From assembly GCA_016802295.1 (NCBI GenBank), contig JAESIW010000115.1, positions 62,001 through 126,000 on the forward strand: a stretch of DNA of 64,000 nucleotides, written 5' to 3'. The notes under the pieces are model-generated. The model ran no database searches. It was not told where the DNA came from and saw only the letters and a list, made by a program, of their open reading frames with translations. This document shows positions 46,600 to 59,366 of this stretch, one piece after another; the stretch's first letter is position 1; each line of letters starts with the position of its first letter. The stretch is from Brachionus rotundiformis. Taxonomy: Eukaryota > Rotifera > Eurotatoria > Ploima > Brachionidae. The translations under genes were made by a program, and so were the position numbers.

Positions 46600-49107
46600 A
46601 TTAATTTTCTAAGATCAGCGAAAAAACTTCGTTTTTTATCTTCATTCTCAGGTATATATATTTGTCAAGACTTAACTCAAGCTAAGAGAATTCTGGGGAG
46701 GCAACTCAGAGACCAACGAAATAAGCTTAATGAACAGGAAGAACTTAAAAACTAAGTTCGTTTGGGAATCAAAGACTCTAAATTCCATAAGTACAAAATC
46801 AAAAGTACACAGAACAATATTTCAGAACCTGGAAGATCGTCCCGGAAGGAGATCAGATCATTAATAATTCAAAATTTATCAAGTTAAACCAATTAAAATG
46901 TTTTTACATTAATTCGACATCGCTTGTAAATAAGATTGATTAGCATTAACCAGTTGTTTGATTCATTAGATATTCTGTTAATAGCAGAAACATGGTTTAC
47001 TGATGATTTTAGCCCATCTATACCAGGATACACTGCTTATAAAGCTAATCGAAAAACTCGTATTGATGGAGGCGTCAGTATTTTTTGTAAAGAAAGTTTA
47101 ACTTCTTTTCCTATTAATGATCAAATTCTTAATTCAGAATTGAATTATTCGGAATTCTTAATTGGTTGTATCTATAAACCTCCAGATTTCAACGATCAGG
47201 GAGCCCTTTTATCTTGTTTAATAAGAGTTGGTGAACTTTTGTCTCATGGTTCCTATGCTGGAGTTCTTATTTGCGGTGATCTAAATTTCCCTAACATTGA
47301 CTGGAGAAATGAACACTATAATATAGTTAAAGACTCGTCAAATTCTTTCTCAGCGAGATTTGGTGATACTCTCGATGATTTGTTTTTAATACAAAATGTT
47401 CATTCACTCACTTATCAATTAAGTTCAGATGTTATTGGTAATATCTTGGACTTGGTTATTACGGAAGAGCAAAACCGTTTTACAGAAATAAGTTATAAAT
47501 CGATTTCTCAACAGTTATTAGAAATCGATTGGTCTCATGAGTTAAATAACTTAAACGTAAATGATGCTTATGATATTTTTTTCTATAGAGACATTATTCA
47601 AATATCTGCGATCGATTAATACCATAAGTAAATTTAATGAATAAAAAAAGCTTTGCTCCATGGCTGACAAAGGATGTTAAAAAGAAGTTAAGAAAAAAAT
47701 TTTCATCTTGGCAAGCATACAAAATGAGCGGATGGGTAAGCAAAAAATTTCTTATTTTTTGTAACGATAAAAAAGAAGCTGCTTCTGCAGTTAACATGGC
47801 TGTATGAACTAATGAAACAAAAAAAGGCAAACTCTCAAAATCATATCCAAAACTTATTTATAAATATATCAATAAAAAGAATAGAAACAGCTCAGGAATT
47901 AAGGCAATCAAAAATGCAAATAATCTAGTCATAAGTGATGCTGATAAAATTGTGGAATGTTTAAATAGATATTTTCAATCAGTATCTACGTTAGATGATG
48001 TATCTAAACGTTTCTAAGCTCTTGATAAAGTCACTAATTTTATTTGTCCTAATGATATTGACAAGATTATAAACAATGAAAAAGCTTTAAAGAAGTTAAA
48101 CTCGCTAAATATACACAAAACATGTGGCCCAGATCTTGTAAGTAATATTGTTTTAAAGAAAGCAGGAGTAGGTCTTGTGAGCCCAATCACATTATTGTTT
48201 AGATTATCTCTCTCACAAGGAAAATTACCTTTAGTTTGGAAAATGGCGAATGTGACACTCCTTTTTAAGAAAGGAAATAAGCTTGATTCAAGAAATTATC
48301 GGCCGGTCTCACTTACAAGTGGTATTTGCAAGATTCTCGAGAGTCTGATCAAAGATCACATGTTAGCCTTTCTTTTAAACCTAAATCTTTTATCTGACGC
48401 GAAACATGGATTCATGCCTAAAAGATCATGTTCAACAAATTTACTTGTATCAATAGATTTTATCACATCAGCTCTCAACAGAGGATTATCTATCGATATA
48501 ATTTACACAGATTTTTCGAAAGCTTTTGACAGAGTATCGCATAGATTATTATTAAATAAGCTTAAAAGATATGGTTTTATCGATATGATTTATTTTTGGA
48601 TTAGTGATTTTCTCAGCAAGAGGAAACAAAGAGTAATTTTGGGTTCATCCATGTCAAGTTGGTTAGATGTAAGCAGCGGAGTACCTCAAGGTTCAGTATT
48701 AGGACCTCTATTATTTTTGATATTTATAAACGATCTTTCGATTAAAGTTATCAAAAGAAATTATCAATTTTGAATATGGTATTAATTTTTCTCGAAACCA
48801 AACGTAGCTTAAGAAGACATGACAAATGTATAGTTAGAGAAGATGTGAAAAGTTGCATGCAACGATATCATTTTTTAACAAATCGAGTAGTTAATGTCTG
48901 GAATAGTCTACCTCAATACATCGTCAATTCCGAATCAATCATTAATTTCAAAATTAACCTGGACAAATGGCTCAAGAAACAGTCTAATTTACTGCCATAG
49001 CTTCGAAGAAGCTTAACCCAATAGGGTCGCTGTATTATTTACTACTACTAGTTTAATAATTTCTTTATTTATTTTAAAATTATAAAATAAAAATAAATTT
49101 TTATCCA
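46600..49107 (+). mobile_element. Internally deleted LINE spanning spacer and right arm
   Basis: Parts in order: the tail of an ORF1-like protein (about 46620-46790, IYICQDLTQAKRILGRQLRDQ); the start of ORF2 with an AP endonuclease (46936-47480, LLIAETWFTDDF, GVLICGDLNFPNIDW, GNILDLVITEEQ); a linker with WLTKDVKKKLR; and a reverse transcriptase fragment (48060-48750, NYRPVSLTSGICKILE, IDIIYTDFSKAFDRVSH, SSGVPQGSVLGPLLFLIFIN). The frame then jumps to the ORF2 C-terminal tail (48770-49000) and a 3' UTR. The endonuclease C-terminus and the whole YADD catalytic segment are missing, and stops occur, so it cannot be autonomous. Confidence 0.88.
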
Positions 49108-49623
49108 ATACTAGATCTTCATATTCTAGTCCTTGCAGATTTTCAGGCATACGATATTCTTTCAGCCATGTGGTTCTCAGTTTGCCAAAGAGATTTGAAA
49201 ATTCTAACTTATCCAAATTGTATATTAAAAAACGCCTCTTAAACTCAACTTTGTCATTAATAGCTCTGTTCATTGTTTCAAAGTTAAGTTATTTGTCCGG
49301 GTTGAACAAAATGAAAAACTTTTCTAAATTTAAATCCACATCTAACACTTGTCTTGTTTTTATCAAGACGCACATTAATCCTATAGCCTTCGACAATCAT
49401 CGAAAAACTCGTTAGTTTTTCCTGGCTGGTTTTAGCCAATTCAATGAAATTTCTGATTTGATAAGATTTGAAATCGTCCGAGTTTTTTTTCCATATTATA
49501 TTCCTATATTCAATTTTCCTATAATTTCAACTCTTTTGCAATTTGATGCAATGGTTTGTCATCACGATTAATTGGCTCTAACACGAGCAAGAAAACTTGG
49601 TAACCTAGATTAGCTAAACTCCG
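49108..49623 (-). other. Degenerate coding remnant after myosin, right arm
   Basis: Mirror copy of the remnant at 45055-45570, with the same broken fragments. The unidentified element was therefore in place before the inverted duplication. Confidence 0.4.
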
Positions 49624-49800
49624 AGATTGATAAAGTTTATAGTTTTGTATATTTTCTATTATTAATTTTAATTTTCAAGTATTTTGAAAATATATAAAAG
49701 AAAATTAAATTTTTTAATTATTTATTTAATTTCTAAGGGAAAAAAATGGTTTAAAATAAAAAAAATAAAATCTAAATCTATTATTTAATAACTTATTGAT

Positions 49801-52800
49801 TTATTTTCTAACAGATTGAGCTCTTTGTGGGGCAGAACTTCCAGCTCTTGTATTATCTCTCTAGAAATTGAAAAAAAATTGTTATTTTTTACACATTTTA
49901 AAAATATTTTCACATTCTTACTTGTGGCGAGTTTGCTCTAGCTTGTGATACTGAATTTCGGTTTTTAGCCCTTTGTTTATTTAACAAATTCTCGGCTTGT
50001 CCGGCTCTATCTTCTGCATCTTCTAAATCATGTTGAACTTTTCTAAATTTGGCCAAATTGACAGCTGCCAATTCTTCTGCTTCTTCAATTTGACGTTTAT
50101 ATACTTTTAATTTATTTTGAAGTTTATCAATTAAATCTTGTAGTCTTGATTGATTTGCTCTATCTTCTTCGGCTTGATTAGCTAAATCTTTCAATCTTCT
50201 GTCGTTCTTTTTAACCTCTTTAAGAGTTTCTTGGTGACGACGTTGTTCACCATCTAATTCCTCTTCTAATTCATGTATCTTTTTAAAAAAAAAATTGAAG
50301 TTTACTTCAATAAATCGAAATAAAATTTTACTCTTTGTTCTAGTTTTTGAATTATTCTCTTTCCACCTTTCAAAGCATTTGATTCAGCCTGGTCAAGTCT
50401 TGATTGCAAATCTCTGACTTGCAATTCCAATCCTTTTCTTAATTTTTCAACATTGGAAACATGTTCTTGCTGAATTCTCAATTCTTCAGCCAATCGAGAT
50501 GAATCTGCAGTTGTGGCTTTGACTTTATCTTCTGAATTCTTTAGTTCAATTATTGCCTCATCTAAGTCAGATTGCAACGAAGCCAAATCGCTTTCTAATT
50601 TTCGCTTCAATGCTCCTAAGCTAGATTTTGAAGCATCTAATTCACTAATTCTATCAGCTGCATCATGCAAATCATTTTCTGCAGCTTTACGAGCTTTCTC
50701 GGCTTGTTCAAGTGCTGTTCTTATTTCTTCTAATTCGCCTTCTAAAAGAATAACTCGTCTTTCAGCTTGTGCTGTACTTTCTCTAGCTTCTTCACGTCTT
50801 CTCACTTCTTCATCGATCTGTGTTTGCATTTCGTTTATTGTTTGCTGCAATTTCTTGTTTGTTTTTTGCAGGTCTGCATTGGCTCGATTTGAATGATCTA
50901 ATGAAATTTCTAATTCATTAATGTCTGTTTCTAGCTTCTTTTTCTGTCTAATTGCTTCAATTTTTCCTTTAGTTTCCGCCTCAAGACTTGCTTGCATCGA
51001 TTCTAATGCTCTCTGATGATTTCGTCGAGTATTTTCAAACTCTTCTTCTTTTTCATGTAATCGACGATCAATTTCCTGTCTTACTTGACTCAATTCTAAT
51101 TGAGCTCGTAAGACTTTGGCTTCTTCTTGCTCAAGAGATGACTCAAGTTCTTCTAAAGCAGACTGCAATTCATCTTTTTCAGCTTCTATTCTTTTTCGTG
51201 ATTTTTCCAATTCATGAACTGATTTGCCACCATCAGATAATTGAGACATCAAATCCTTGACTTCATCGGCCAAGTTCTTGTTCTCACGTTTTAATGATTC
51301 AATATTTTCTATTCCCTGATCGAATTGAGTCTTAATTTTAAACAATTCGGTCGAATATTGGCGAGCTTCTTTCTGTGAAGCTTCAAGTTCTTGAGTGATG
51401 TCTTCACATTTTTGTTTCCATTCACCAATCAACTTATCAAATTGTTTTTGTTTCTTTTCCATAGCCGAAGCATTTGAATTAGCACGCTCAACATCTACCA
51501 TTAAATCTTCGACTTCACTTTGCAATTTTTGTTTGGTCTTTTCCAAACTATTGCATTTTGCAAGAGCTTGCTCTACTTGCTCTTCGGCTTCAGTTAATTT
51601 TGCAGCAAGTTTTCTCTTTGCCTCTTCTAATTCCTCAGCTCTGGCTAGACCTTCAGTTTCATATTTGGATCGCCATTGTTGCAAGTCAGCATTCAATTTG
51701 GCCAATTGTTTTTGTAATTCGGCTTTAGCCTCGCGTTCCTCTTCACATTGTTCTTTTGCTTGTTCCAAATCAGTGTTCAAATTGCGCAATTGCTGAGTTA
51801 AAGATGCTTTTGCTCGCGATTCTTCTTCAGCATTTCGTTTGGTCTCTTCAATCTGTGATTGAAGTTGCTGTTTGGTTTTTCCAAATCCACTAATTTGACT
51901 TTCTAAGTCTTCTATTTGCTGAATTAAATTTGAATTCTCTGATTGAATACGTCCTTTCTGAGAATTCAATTCATTTATTGTTCGAGAAGAATCATCAATC
52001 TTTGAACCAAGTTCCTGTAATTGTAATTCAAGTTGTTTAACAAGCTTTTCAACATTAGCCTTGGAAAAGCAAAAGTATAAGTTTTATATTTTTTTGATTT
52101 ATAATCAAATAATTTCTATTACTTTTGCCTTATTTGCTTGTTCAGTTTGTACTTTAGCTTCATCGACCTCAGTTTTAATTAGTTGTTTCTCTTTTTCAAG
52201 TCTATGAATTTTAGTTTTATTTTTTATTAAGTATATAAAATTTAAATGAAAAAAGAAAATTCTAACTTATTTTTAGCCTTTTGAAGTTGATCGATTTGTT
52301 CGCCCATTTCATTTACGGCATCTTGGTGTTTCTTTCTCAATTGAGCTGTGGTTGCTTCATGTTGTAAGTTAGCCTCTTCGAGATCACGTCTGAGTTTTAA
52401 TAGCTCAGCCTCTCGTTTCTTATTCAAATCTATTTGGGCAGTGGTTGCTCCTCCAGCTTCTTCTAAGCGCTCATTTAACTCTTCTAATTCGCGAGACAAA
52501 TCAGCTCTTTGTTTTTCGGCCTTGGTTTTCGATTGACGTTCAGCTTCAATTTCTTCTTCAGCTTCTTCCAATCTCTTTTGCAATTCTTTTATCTTCTTTT
52601 GCATGCTAGTTCCTTGTCCATGTTCTTCATCGACTTTTGAATTCAATTGATTTATTTCACCATCTTTTCTTCTCAGTGTATCCTCTAGATCTTTTTTAAG
52701 TCGTTCGATTTCTTCTATTTGAGATTGAGCATTTTTCAAGTCTGATTCTAATTTTCTCTTTGCCTTGTCCAGATCGGCTCGTGCTTTTTTCTCTCTTTCC

Positions 52801-55800
52801 AAGTTGTCCTCAGTTTCGTCCAATGTTTGCTCCAGTTTACTCTTTACTTTATTCAAATGATTAACTTTGTCTTCTTCTTGTTGTACTTGTTCAAGTGTTT
52901 TGGCGTTTGTTTCTTCAAGGCGTTTTTTTTCTCTACCCAATTTGGCAATAGTTTCGTCTTGACGAGCCATTTCATCTTGAAGTTTGTGAATTTGATTATC
53001 TTTCGACTTATTGTCCGAATCAGATTTGCTCAATTTTGTCTTGAATTCGTCAACATCTCTTTTCAAATCATTTATGTCTTGTTCCAATTTTTTCTTTTTT
53101 GAGCTCAAATCGCTTGCACTTGATTCTTGTTCGGACAGTTTTTCTTCCATTTCTTTGACTTGAGTTTCCAAATCGGATTTTTGCAAAACCAATTTTTGTA
53201 TTCTATCTTCAGCATTACCGCTATTGTCTCTCTCTGACTGCAATTGAGTATACAAATCGTTCTTCTCTTTTAATAGCTTTAGGTTTGTTTCTTCCAATTC
53301 TTTTCTCAGTTTTTCCTCCTTTTCAAAGTTCTCCTTAAGCTGAACCAATTCTTCTTCTTTAGCTTTCATTTCGTCTTCTTGTCTTGCTACAGATAGCAAT
53401 GGCTTGACTTTAGTGTACAATTTCCACCAAGACCAATTTCTCAATGAAAGATAAGCTTTGATGTTTCGTTGCAATACAGAAAGAGCCAAACGCTGATCCA
53501 ACATAACCTTGTATTGTTTTTTCATTATGAACATTCTAATATGAGCTTGTAACATGCAAACAATCTTGGATATTGCTGCATCTCTCAACTCTTCCAACTG
53601 ACCCAAAACACCAGCTCTAAAGAACACTTTAGTTGTACCAAGTCTGTACAAGTCTTCGCCAAGTGCAATATCTTTTAAAATCAAGCCAGTAGCTTTAATT
53701 GCATCGACAAAGCCTTTTGGAACGGCATTTGGTGCCAAAATACTGTAGCGTTGTTTGAATTCAGCAAACATCATTCTGTTTGGAAAACCTTTTCTACAAA
53801 TACGAATACCTTCCAATACACCGTTACACTTCAATTGATGCATAACCAAATGAGGATCCAAGATACCACCAGTCTTAACTTCATTTGGAATAATACAACG
53901 AACAAAGTGAGGATGAGTTTGTTTCAAAGTGTTCATCAATTTGTTCAATTGTTCTCTGTGTCCAGCTGATATAGACTGCATGCTACCACCTTTTTTGGCT
54001 TTACCTTTCTCTTCCTCTTGGCCCATGTCTTTATACAATTTTGCCAAAACAGCATTAGTCTTGCTTGTTTTAAACAATGTAGCTACAGTAGTGTTAATAG
54101 GATCTTTGTTCTTTTCTAGCCAACCACTCACATTGTAAGACACAGTACCAGCATAATGATGCAAATCAAAATGAGCTTCGGCTTTGCCTTTGGCTGGTTT
54201 TGGTTTACCAAAATTAGAATGTTTACCCAAGTGTTGAGAATACAATTTTTCTTGAAAAGTCTTGTCAGTAGCTTTTGGTACAATACACTCTTCCTCAAGG
54301 ATTGATAATATACCCATGGGCTTTTCAATCAAATCAATGCAAGCTTGCAAGTCCATGCCAAAATTGATCATTTCCCATTGAATGCCTTCTTTTTTGTATT
54401 CCTCTTGTTCCAATACAAACATGTGATGATTGAAAAATTGCTGCAATCTTTCATTTGTATAATTGATACACAATTGTTCAAAGCCGTTAAAATCGAAAAT
54501 CTCAAAGCCAGCAATATCCAATACACCGATAAAAAATTGTCTCTTTGTTTTTACATCTAAAGTCTCATTAACTCTGTCTACTAGCCATTGAAAGAGACGT
54601 GAGTAAATAGATTTTGACAAAGCACCAATTGAGTTTACAACTTGATCTTTGTTCTGACCTTTGTTGACGTATTCGTTGCCAACTTTGATTCTTGGTTTTA
54701 ACAAGCCTTTAACCAAATCAGCCGACTCAACGCCTAATAAATGAGCCACTTTTTCACATTCTTCGGTTCCATCAGTTTCGGCTTGTTCCTCTCTTGGTCT
54801 TTGCTTCCATTTGGAATTACCCCAGTGCATAATGGCACCGGTTGCCTTGAACAAGTCTAGTTTTTCTTGAGCACTAAAGTTCAATACATCAAAAGCCTCA
54901 TCAGTGGCTTTCATTTCTTCGGCATCATCAACATTGTCAATGGTCAACATACCTTGAGCAATGAAGAAATATTTCGATGCATCTGGTTCGACCAATAACT
55001 CTTCTTTTTATTATTTAAAAAAAAAAGATAAAAAATTATTCTTTTCTATTATTCATTTTGATTTAAGATTTATTTACTTTGATACTTTGGATATTCTTGT
55101 GCTAAAAGTTGATAAAAGATGTGATAGTTTCTCTCGGCTGGCTGTTGAAAAGTAACTCTTGACTTTTCAAGCAAATAGGATTCAATGTCAGCGCCAGCAA
55201 TTTTACCAGTTGGACCAAAATGAATACGAATAAATTTACCCTTTTCAATTCAATTTTTAAAAATAGTTTTTTTGTTTTTTTGTTTTGGCTAAATAATAAA
55301 AGTGAAAACAAACTTACGAAACGAGAAGAGTTATTGTTACGAGTTGTCTTGGCATTACCATAAGCTTCTAATACTGGATTAGCTGATACAATTTGATCTT
55401 CAAGATTGGCTTCTTTTTTCTATACGTTATATAATTCAAAATTAAGAAGTTGTCGCATTTAATTCAATATTAAAAAGTGTTTTGTTTACTTACGCCTTCG
55501 TCTCTTTTGGCAGCTGAGCCAGTACAAGCAACAAATGCGAAGTATTGGATGACTTTTTTTGTATTTTCAGTTTTACCAGCTCCTGATTCACCGCTTTTAG
55601 TTTTAACAAAAACAAACAATTTTTAATTTTTTCAAAAATAAATAAAATGTCAAATTTTTAACTTACGTAATAAGCATAGATTGATTTTCACGGTCTACCA
55701 ACATACTTGCATAGGCATTGTCAGCAATTGAATACAAATGTGGCGGTACCTCGTTCTTCTTTTTGCCACGATACAAGTCAACCATTTTCATGGTATAAAC

Positions 55801-56199
55801 AGGCAAACGTTTATACGGATTAATGACTACACAAAAGAGACCAGAATAGGTGTAGATCAACCAGTTCATGTAACGAGTTCTTAAATTATGCAAAATAGAA
55901 GCATCGTTCAAATAAGTCAAGTCAGCCATGTCTTCGCATTTTTCAAACTTTGGCGGATTCATTTGCTGGAGATCGTCCTTTTTCACCGTAATTGTTTCTC
56001 CTTTCGAAGTTTTTACAGTAACTTGATCTCCTTTTTCGCTTTGAACCTCACATGCCAAGTAGCCTTCTTTCTTGTCAGCAACCCAAAAGTTTTTTTTGCC
56101 ATCAAAAGGCTGAGATTGGGCCTTGATTTTATCCGCTTGTGGCACAAGCAGATACTTTAGAGATTCAACAATCTCTGGGTCGTTCAAGTTAGCGTGCAT
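49801..56199 (-). CDS. MHC: Muscle myosin heavy chain, right copy
   Basis: Nine exons mirror the left gene: 55667-56199, then exon 2 at about 55496-55595, and the rest following x + y = 94678, down to 49801-49860. It is also 1952 residues with all splice sites intact. Two amino-acid differences from the left copy were found: residue 142 (Phe left, Leu right) and a lysine in the left copy that is arginine here, in the loop-1 sequence AK(K/R)DEG just after the P-loop helix. Loop 1 tunes ADP release and sliding speed in myosin II. The two genes are transcribed toward each other, with about 4.9 kb between stop codons. Nothing marks either copy as a pseudogene. Confidence 0.95.
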
Positions 56200-56265
56200 G
56201 ATTAAATTTTCTTTCTTTTTTTTTACCACAAAAAGATGTTCGAATTTAGTTTTTTATTCAGACCG

Positions 56266-56273
56266 TATTTATA
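56266..56273 (-). promoter_or_regulatory. TATA box of the right myosin gene
   Basis: TATAAATA on the minus strand, 67 bp before the ATG, mirror of 38395-38402. Confidence 0.55.
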
Positions 56274-56480
56274 CCTTAAAGCCAGAAATAGGAATATTTG
56301 TACTAAAATATGAATTTTGGTATAAGCGAATAGAAATCGTTCGAATACAATTCACCAAGGAGCTCAATATATCAGCAATTAACTAAATGAGTTAATTGCT
56401 TTTATTCTGTATTAAATTACTAATCGTTTAAAAAAAAACTTTTTTTAACTCTTCTATTCTGATTTCTTTTTAAAATCTTA

Positions 56481-57517
56481 CCATTATTTCTCCAGAAGTT
56501 TGAATAATCCGATTTTAATGGAAATTTTCAAATAAATTTATTTTTATTTCTCTTTAAAATATTGATTTTTAAAATTGTCTTAATTGACCACAAATTTTCT
56601 TTTTTTTTTCATTCATTCAATTTAAAAAAAAAAATTTTGAATTGTAAATTTTTTTAATTGCGATTCTCAATATTTTCTATACCTTTAAATAGAACTTAAT
56701 GTATTAAAATTTTAATGTATTAAAAAATAATAACAAATAAGCTAAGTATTAAGCATGCGGAGCTAAATTTAATCCCGCTATGTTAGCTACCCATTTACAA
56801 CAATATAAAAAAGAAACTCATATTAGTACAGTTATAGTCCAGTCCACATTCAGCGTTGCTTGCTTTGTAACAATATTTTCGCAAAAGTTTTAGACTAGAT
56901 GTAGTCTCACTATGGTGACTATCTTTCTTTAAAAAAAGTTGCTAGAAAAATTAATTTAAATAGAAAATTATCATTATTTCAAATTTTTAATGCATAATAT
57001 GAAACTAGGTTTAAAAACTCTAATTAAATTGATAAATATTTATTAAATTCATTTACAGAAAGTCATTTTAATTTTAAGTCTAATAATTTCTTTGAGTTTC
57101 GACTTATTTTATTTTTTTATATTACAGATGATGATATTTTTAACAATTCAAATTTTGAATTATATTTCTTAATAGTTTATTCAGAATCAAAAAACGGCTT
57201 GAGACACTGTATAAAAATTAGCAATCTAACTTAAACAAATTGAACATCTGAACTTAGCATGCTTTAGATTAATTCGAAATCTGTTTGTAAGTTTTTCCAA
57301 TTTGTTTGTTTTTATTTTTAAGAATATTTTGATTAGTTTTATTAGATTTAAAAATTTTTTTATTTAATATTGAAAATCTTGTAAAATGCAAACAAAAAAT
57401 ATTACAAAACTTTTGAATATATTAATAAAATAAAATCTTTTAAACTTAATGAAATTATGAAGTTCAAAATATTTGTTGTGTCATAAACTGAAAAACAACT
57501 TTGATTATCGAAATAAG
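56481..57517. other. Unique flank right of the inverted repeat
   Basis: AT-rich. No similarity to the left flank and no gene recognised. Confidence 0.55.
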
Positions 57518-57741
57518 TACCGTAAACTCTTGCAAATAAGTGCCCCCTAAATCGTGTCTTTATTGAAGAATTTAAGCCTTTAAATGTTAGAAAATTTTCT
57601 TCAAATTTATTATATTTATAAAGATATAAGTGTGCTTTACAAGAAATCAACATACAGTGATGATTTGATACTGTAGATAGAACTAAGCAACTTTTGATTA
57701 ACTATAAAAATAGGGGTACTTATTTGCAAGGGAATACGGTA
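57518..57741. mobile_element. MITE with about 30-bp terminal inverted repeats and TA ends
   Basis: The left end is TACCGTAAACTCTTGCAAAT followed by AAGTGCCCC. The right end, reverse-complemented, is TACCGTATTCCCTTGCAAAT followed by AAGTACCCC. The two agree at all but a few positions, and TA at both edges suits Tc1/mariner-type insertion. The 160-bp interior is non-coding; the short frame crossing it (57402-57653) is not a gene. Confidence 0.75.
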
Positions 57742-59366
57742 CATTTGTAATATTATTTACCTATGAGAGACATGCTTTAAAGTTATGATTTAGGTCTCAT
57801 AGTACCATTTCAAAACTAAACACTTATTTTTTTAAATAAACAAATTAAATAATCAAAAAACTTCGCTTAATAAATAAAATTTATTTCTCATTAATATAGT
57901 TAATAATTTGGAATTTATTTGGAAAAGTTAAATTGTTTTAATAGCAGTAGTTATATAAAACGAATAATACAATGAGCTCTTAATTTATAACTTTAAATTT
58001 AATCAAAATAATTTCAGAAATATAAATACCAATATTCTATATCAATTTAAGAAAAGTCGAATAAACTTAAAAACTTTAATTAATTTAGTTGCCTGGCATG
58101 GAAAGACAATCAGATCAACACTCATTTTAGAATATTTTTTGAACTTTATGGCATGTTTTTATAATTCTTTAAGAAATAATTTTTTAGTACCTAAAATTTA
58201 ATGAAAATTCCCTCAAATTTAATAAAAGACAATTTTTTTATCAAAAAAGTAAAAGTATTCAAATAAAAAAAATTAGAAAAAAAAAGCAATTTCATTATAA
58301 AACCGCAAAAAGTTAATACTCAACTCTTAAAATAAAAAAAAATCAACAATCATCATAATAAAAATATCAATTCAATTTCAATTTCAAGGTTAATCAACAG
58401 GCTAGTGCCCATGTCATAAAGACCGATTATCACTCCATTTATTTAAATGAAATAAGTTTTACAAATCAAAAAAATATTAATTGTTTATATAATTATTTAA
58501 AAAATAAAACATTGATATATTTAAATTAAATTTTTTGAATTTTTTTACAAAATCTGAGAAAATTAGATTAATGTTATTAAAAATTGAATGCTTAAAATGT
58601 TGTAAATTTCAACATTGATCACATAACAATTTATTAGTCGTAAATAGAAAAATCCAAAAGTTTTTTCACCATTTAATGATTTAGATGTTGGTTCTATCAG
58701 ATTCATTATTTTGAGTAGTTTCTTGAATGAATATTTTTTGTTTTTTTTTGATTATTAGGCACAACTTAACAACACAACTTCGGTTATATGATCATCATCA
58801 TAAGAGATGCCTTTTGGATCGCCATCGCCGCCTACTGTATCTGATGGTTGTATTATTAGAGCTCATTTTGAAATTTTATAATTTCGACTAATCAAATTAT
58901 CAAAAACAATTTTTTTTATATAAATTTTCTGAGCTGAAGATTAATAAATCAGATGAATATTAGAATTAATTAGCCGTTCTGTAAAAGCTTTATAAAAACT
59001 GTCGTTAATTTTTACAAAGGCTTAAAAATAAATACTAAAACGTTCAAAAAAGTGCTTAATTATTATTACAGTCAGTCAATAATTGAATATATTTTCTATA
59101 CCTCAAGCCCTGTGGGTATGATTGCAAGAATTTACGGCACTTCTAATTCATTTTGATTTAGTCAAAAAAAATATTATTTTAATTATTTATCATTTCAAAA
59201 TATTTATTCAACGATATCTTTTATTTTTTTTTGTTTAAATAATAAACGAAAAAATTAAAATTCTAAATAAAAAACTCTTTTTTAAAAAAAAAAAGGTCAG
59301 TTTCTAAAAAGAACAAAAAAATAAGAACAAAATGAGAAAACAAATTTTTCTGTGTTTATTTTTATT
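57742..59366. other. Intergenic, 3' flank of the ANKHD1-like gene
   Basis: AT-rich, with homopolymer runs near 59220-59330. Probably includes the 3' UTR of the minus-strand gene to the right. Nothing else recognised. Confidence 0.5.

Larger units (their letters stand above)
48758..56480 (-). repeat. Right arm of the large inverted repeat (7.72 kb)
   Basis: Reverse complement of 38188-45920. Differences seen: two substitutions upstream of the gene; one coding change in exon 1 (mirror of 38894); two substitutions in exon 2; a 10-bp length difference plus substitutions in intron 1; and a few changes in the first 15 bp of intron 2. The encoded frames of exons 5, 7 and 8 are identical. The spacer between the arms is 45921-48757. 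Confidence 0.93.
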
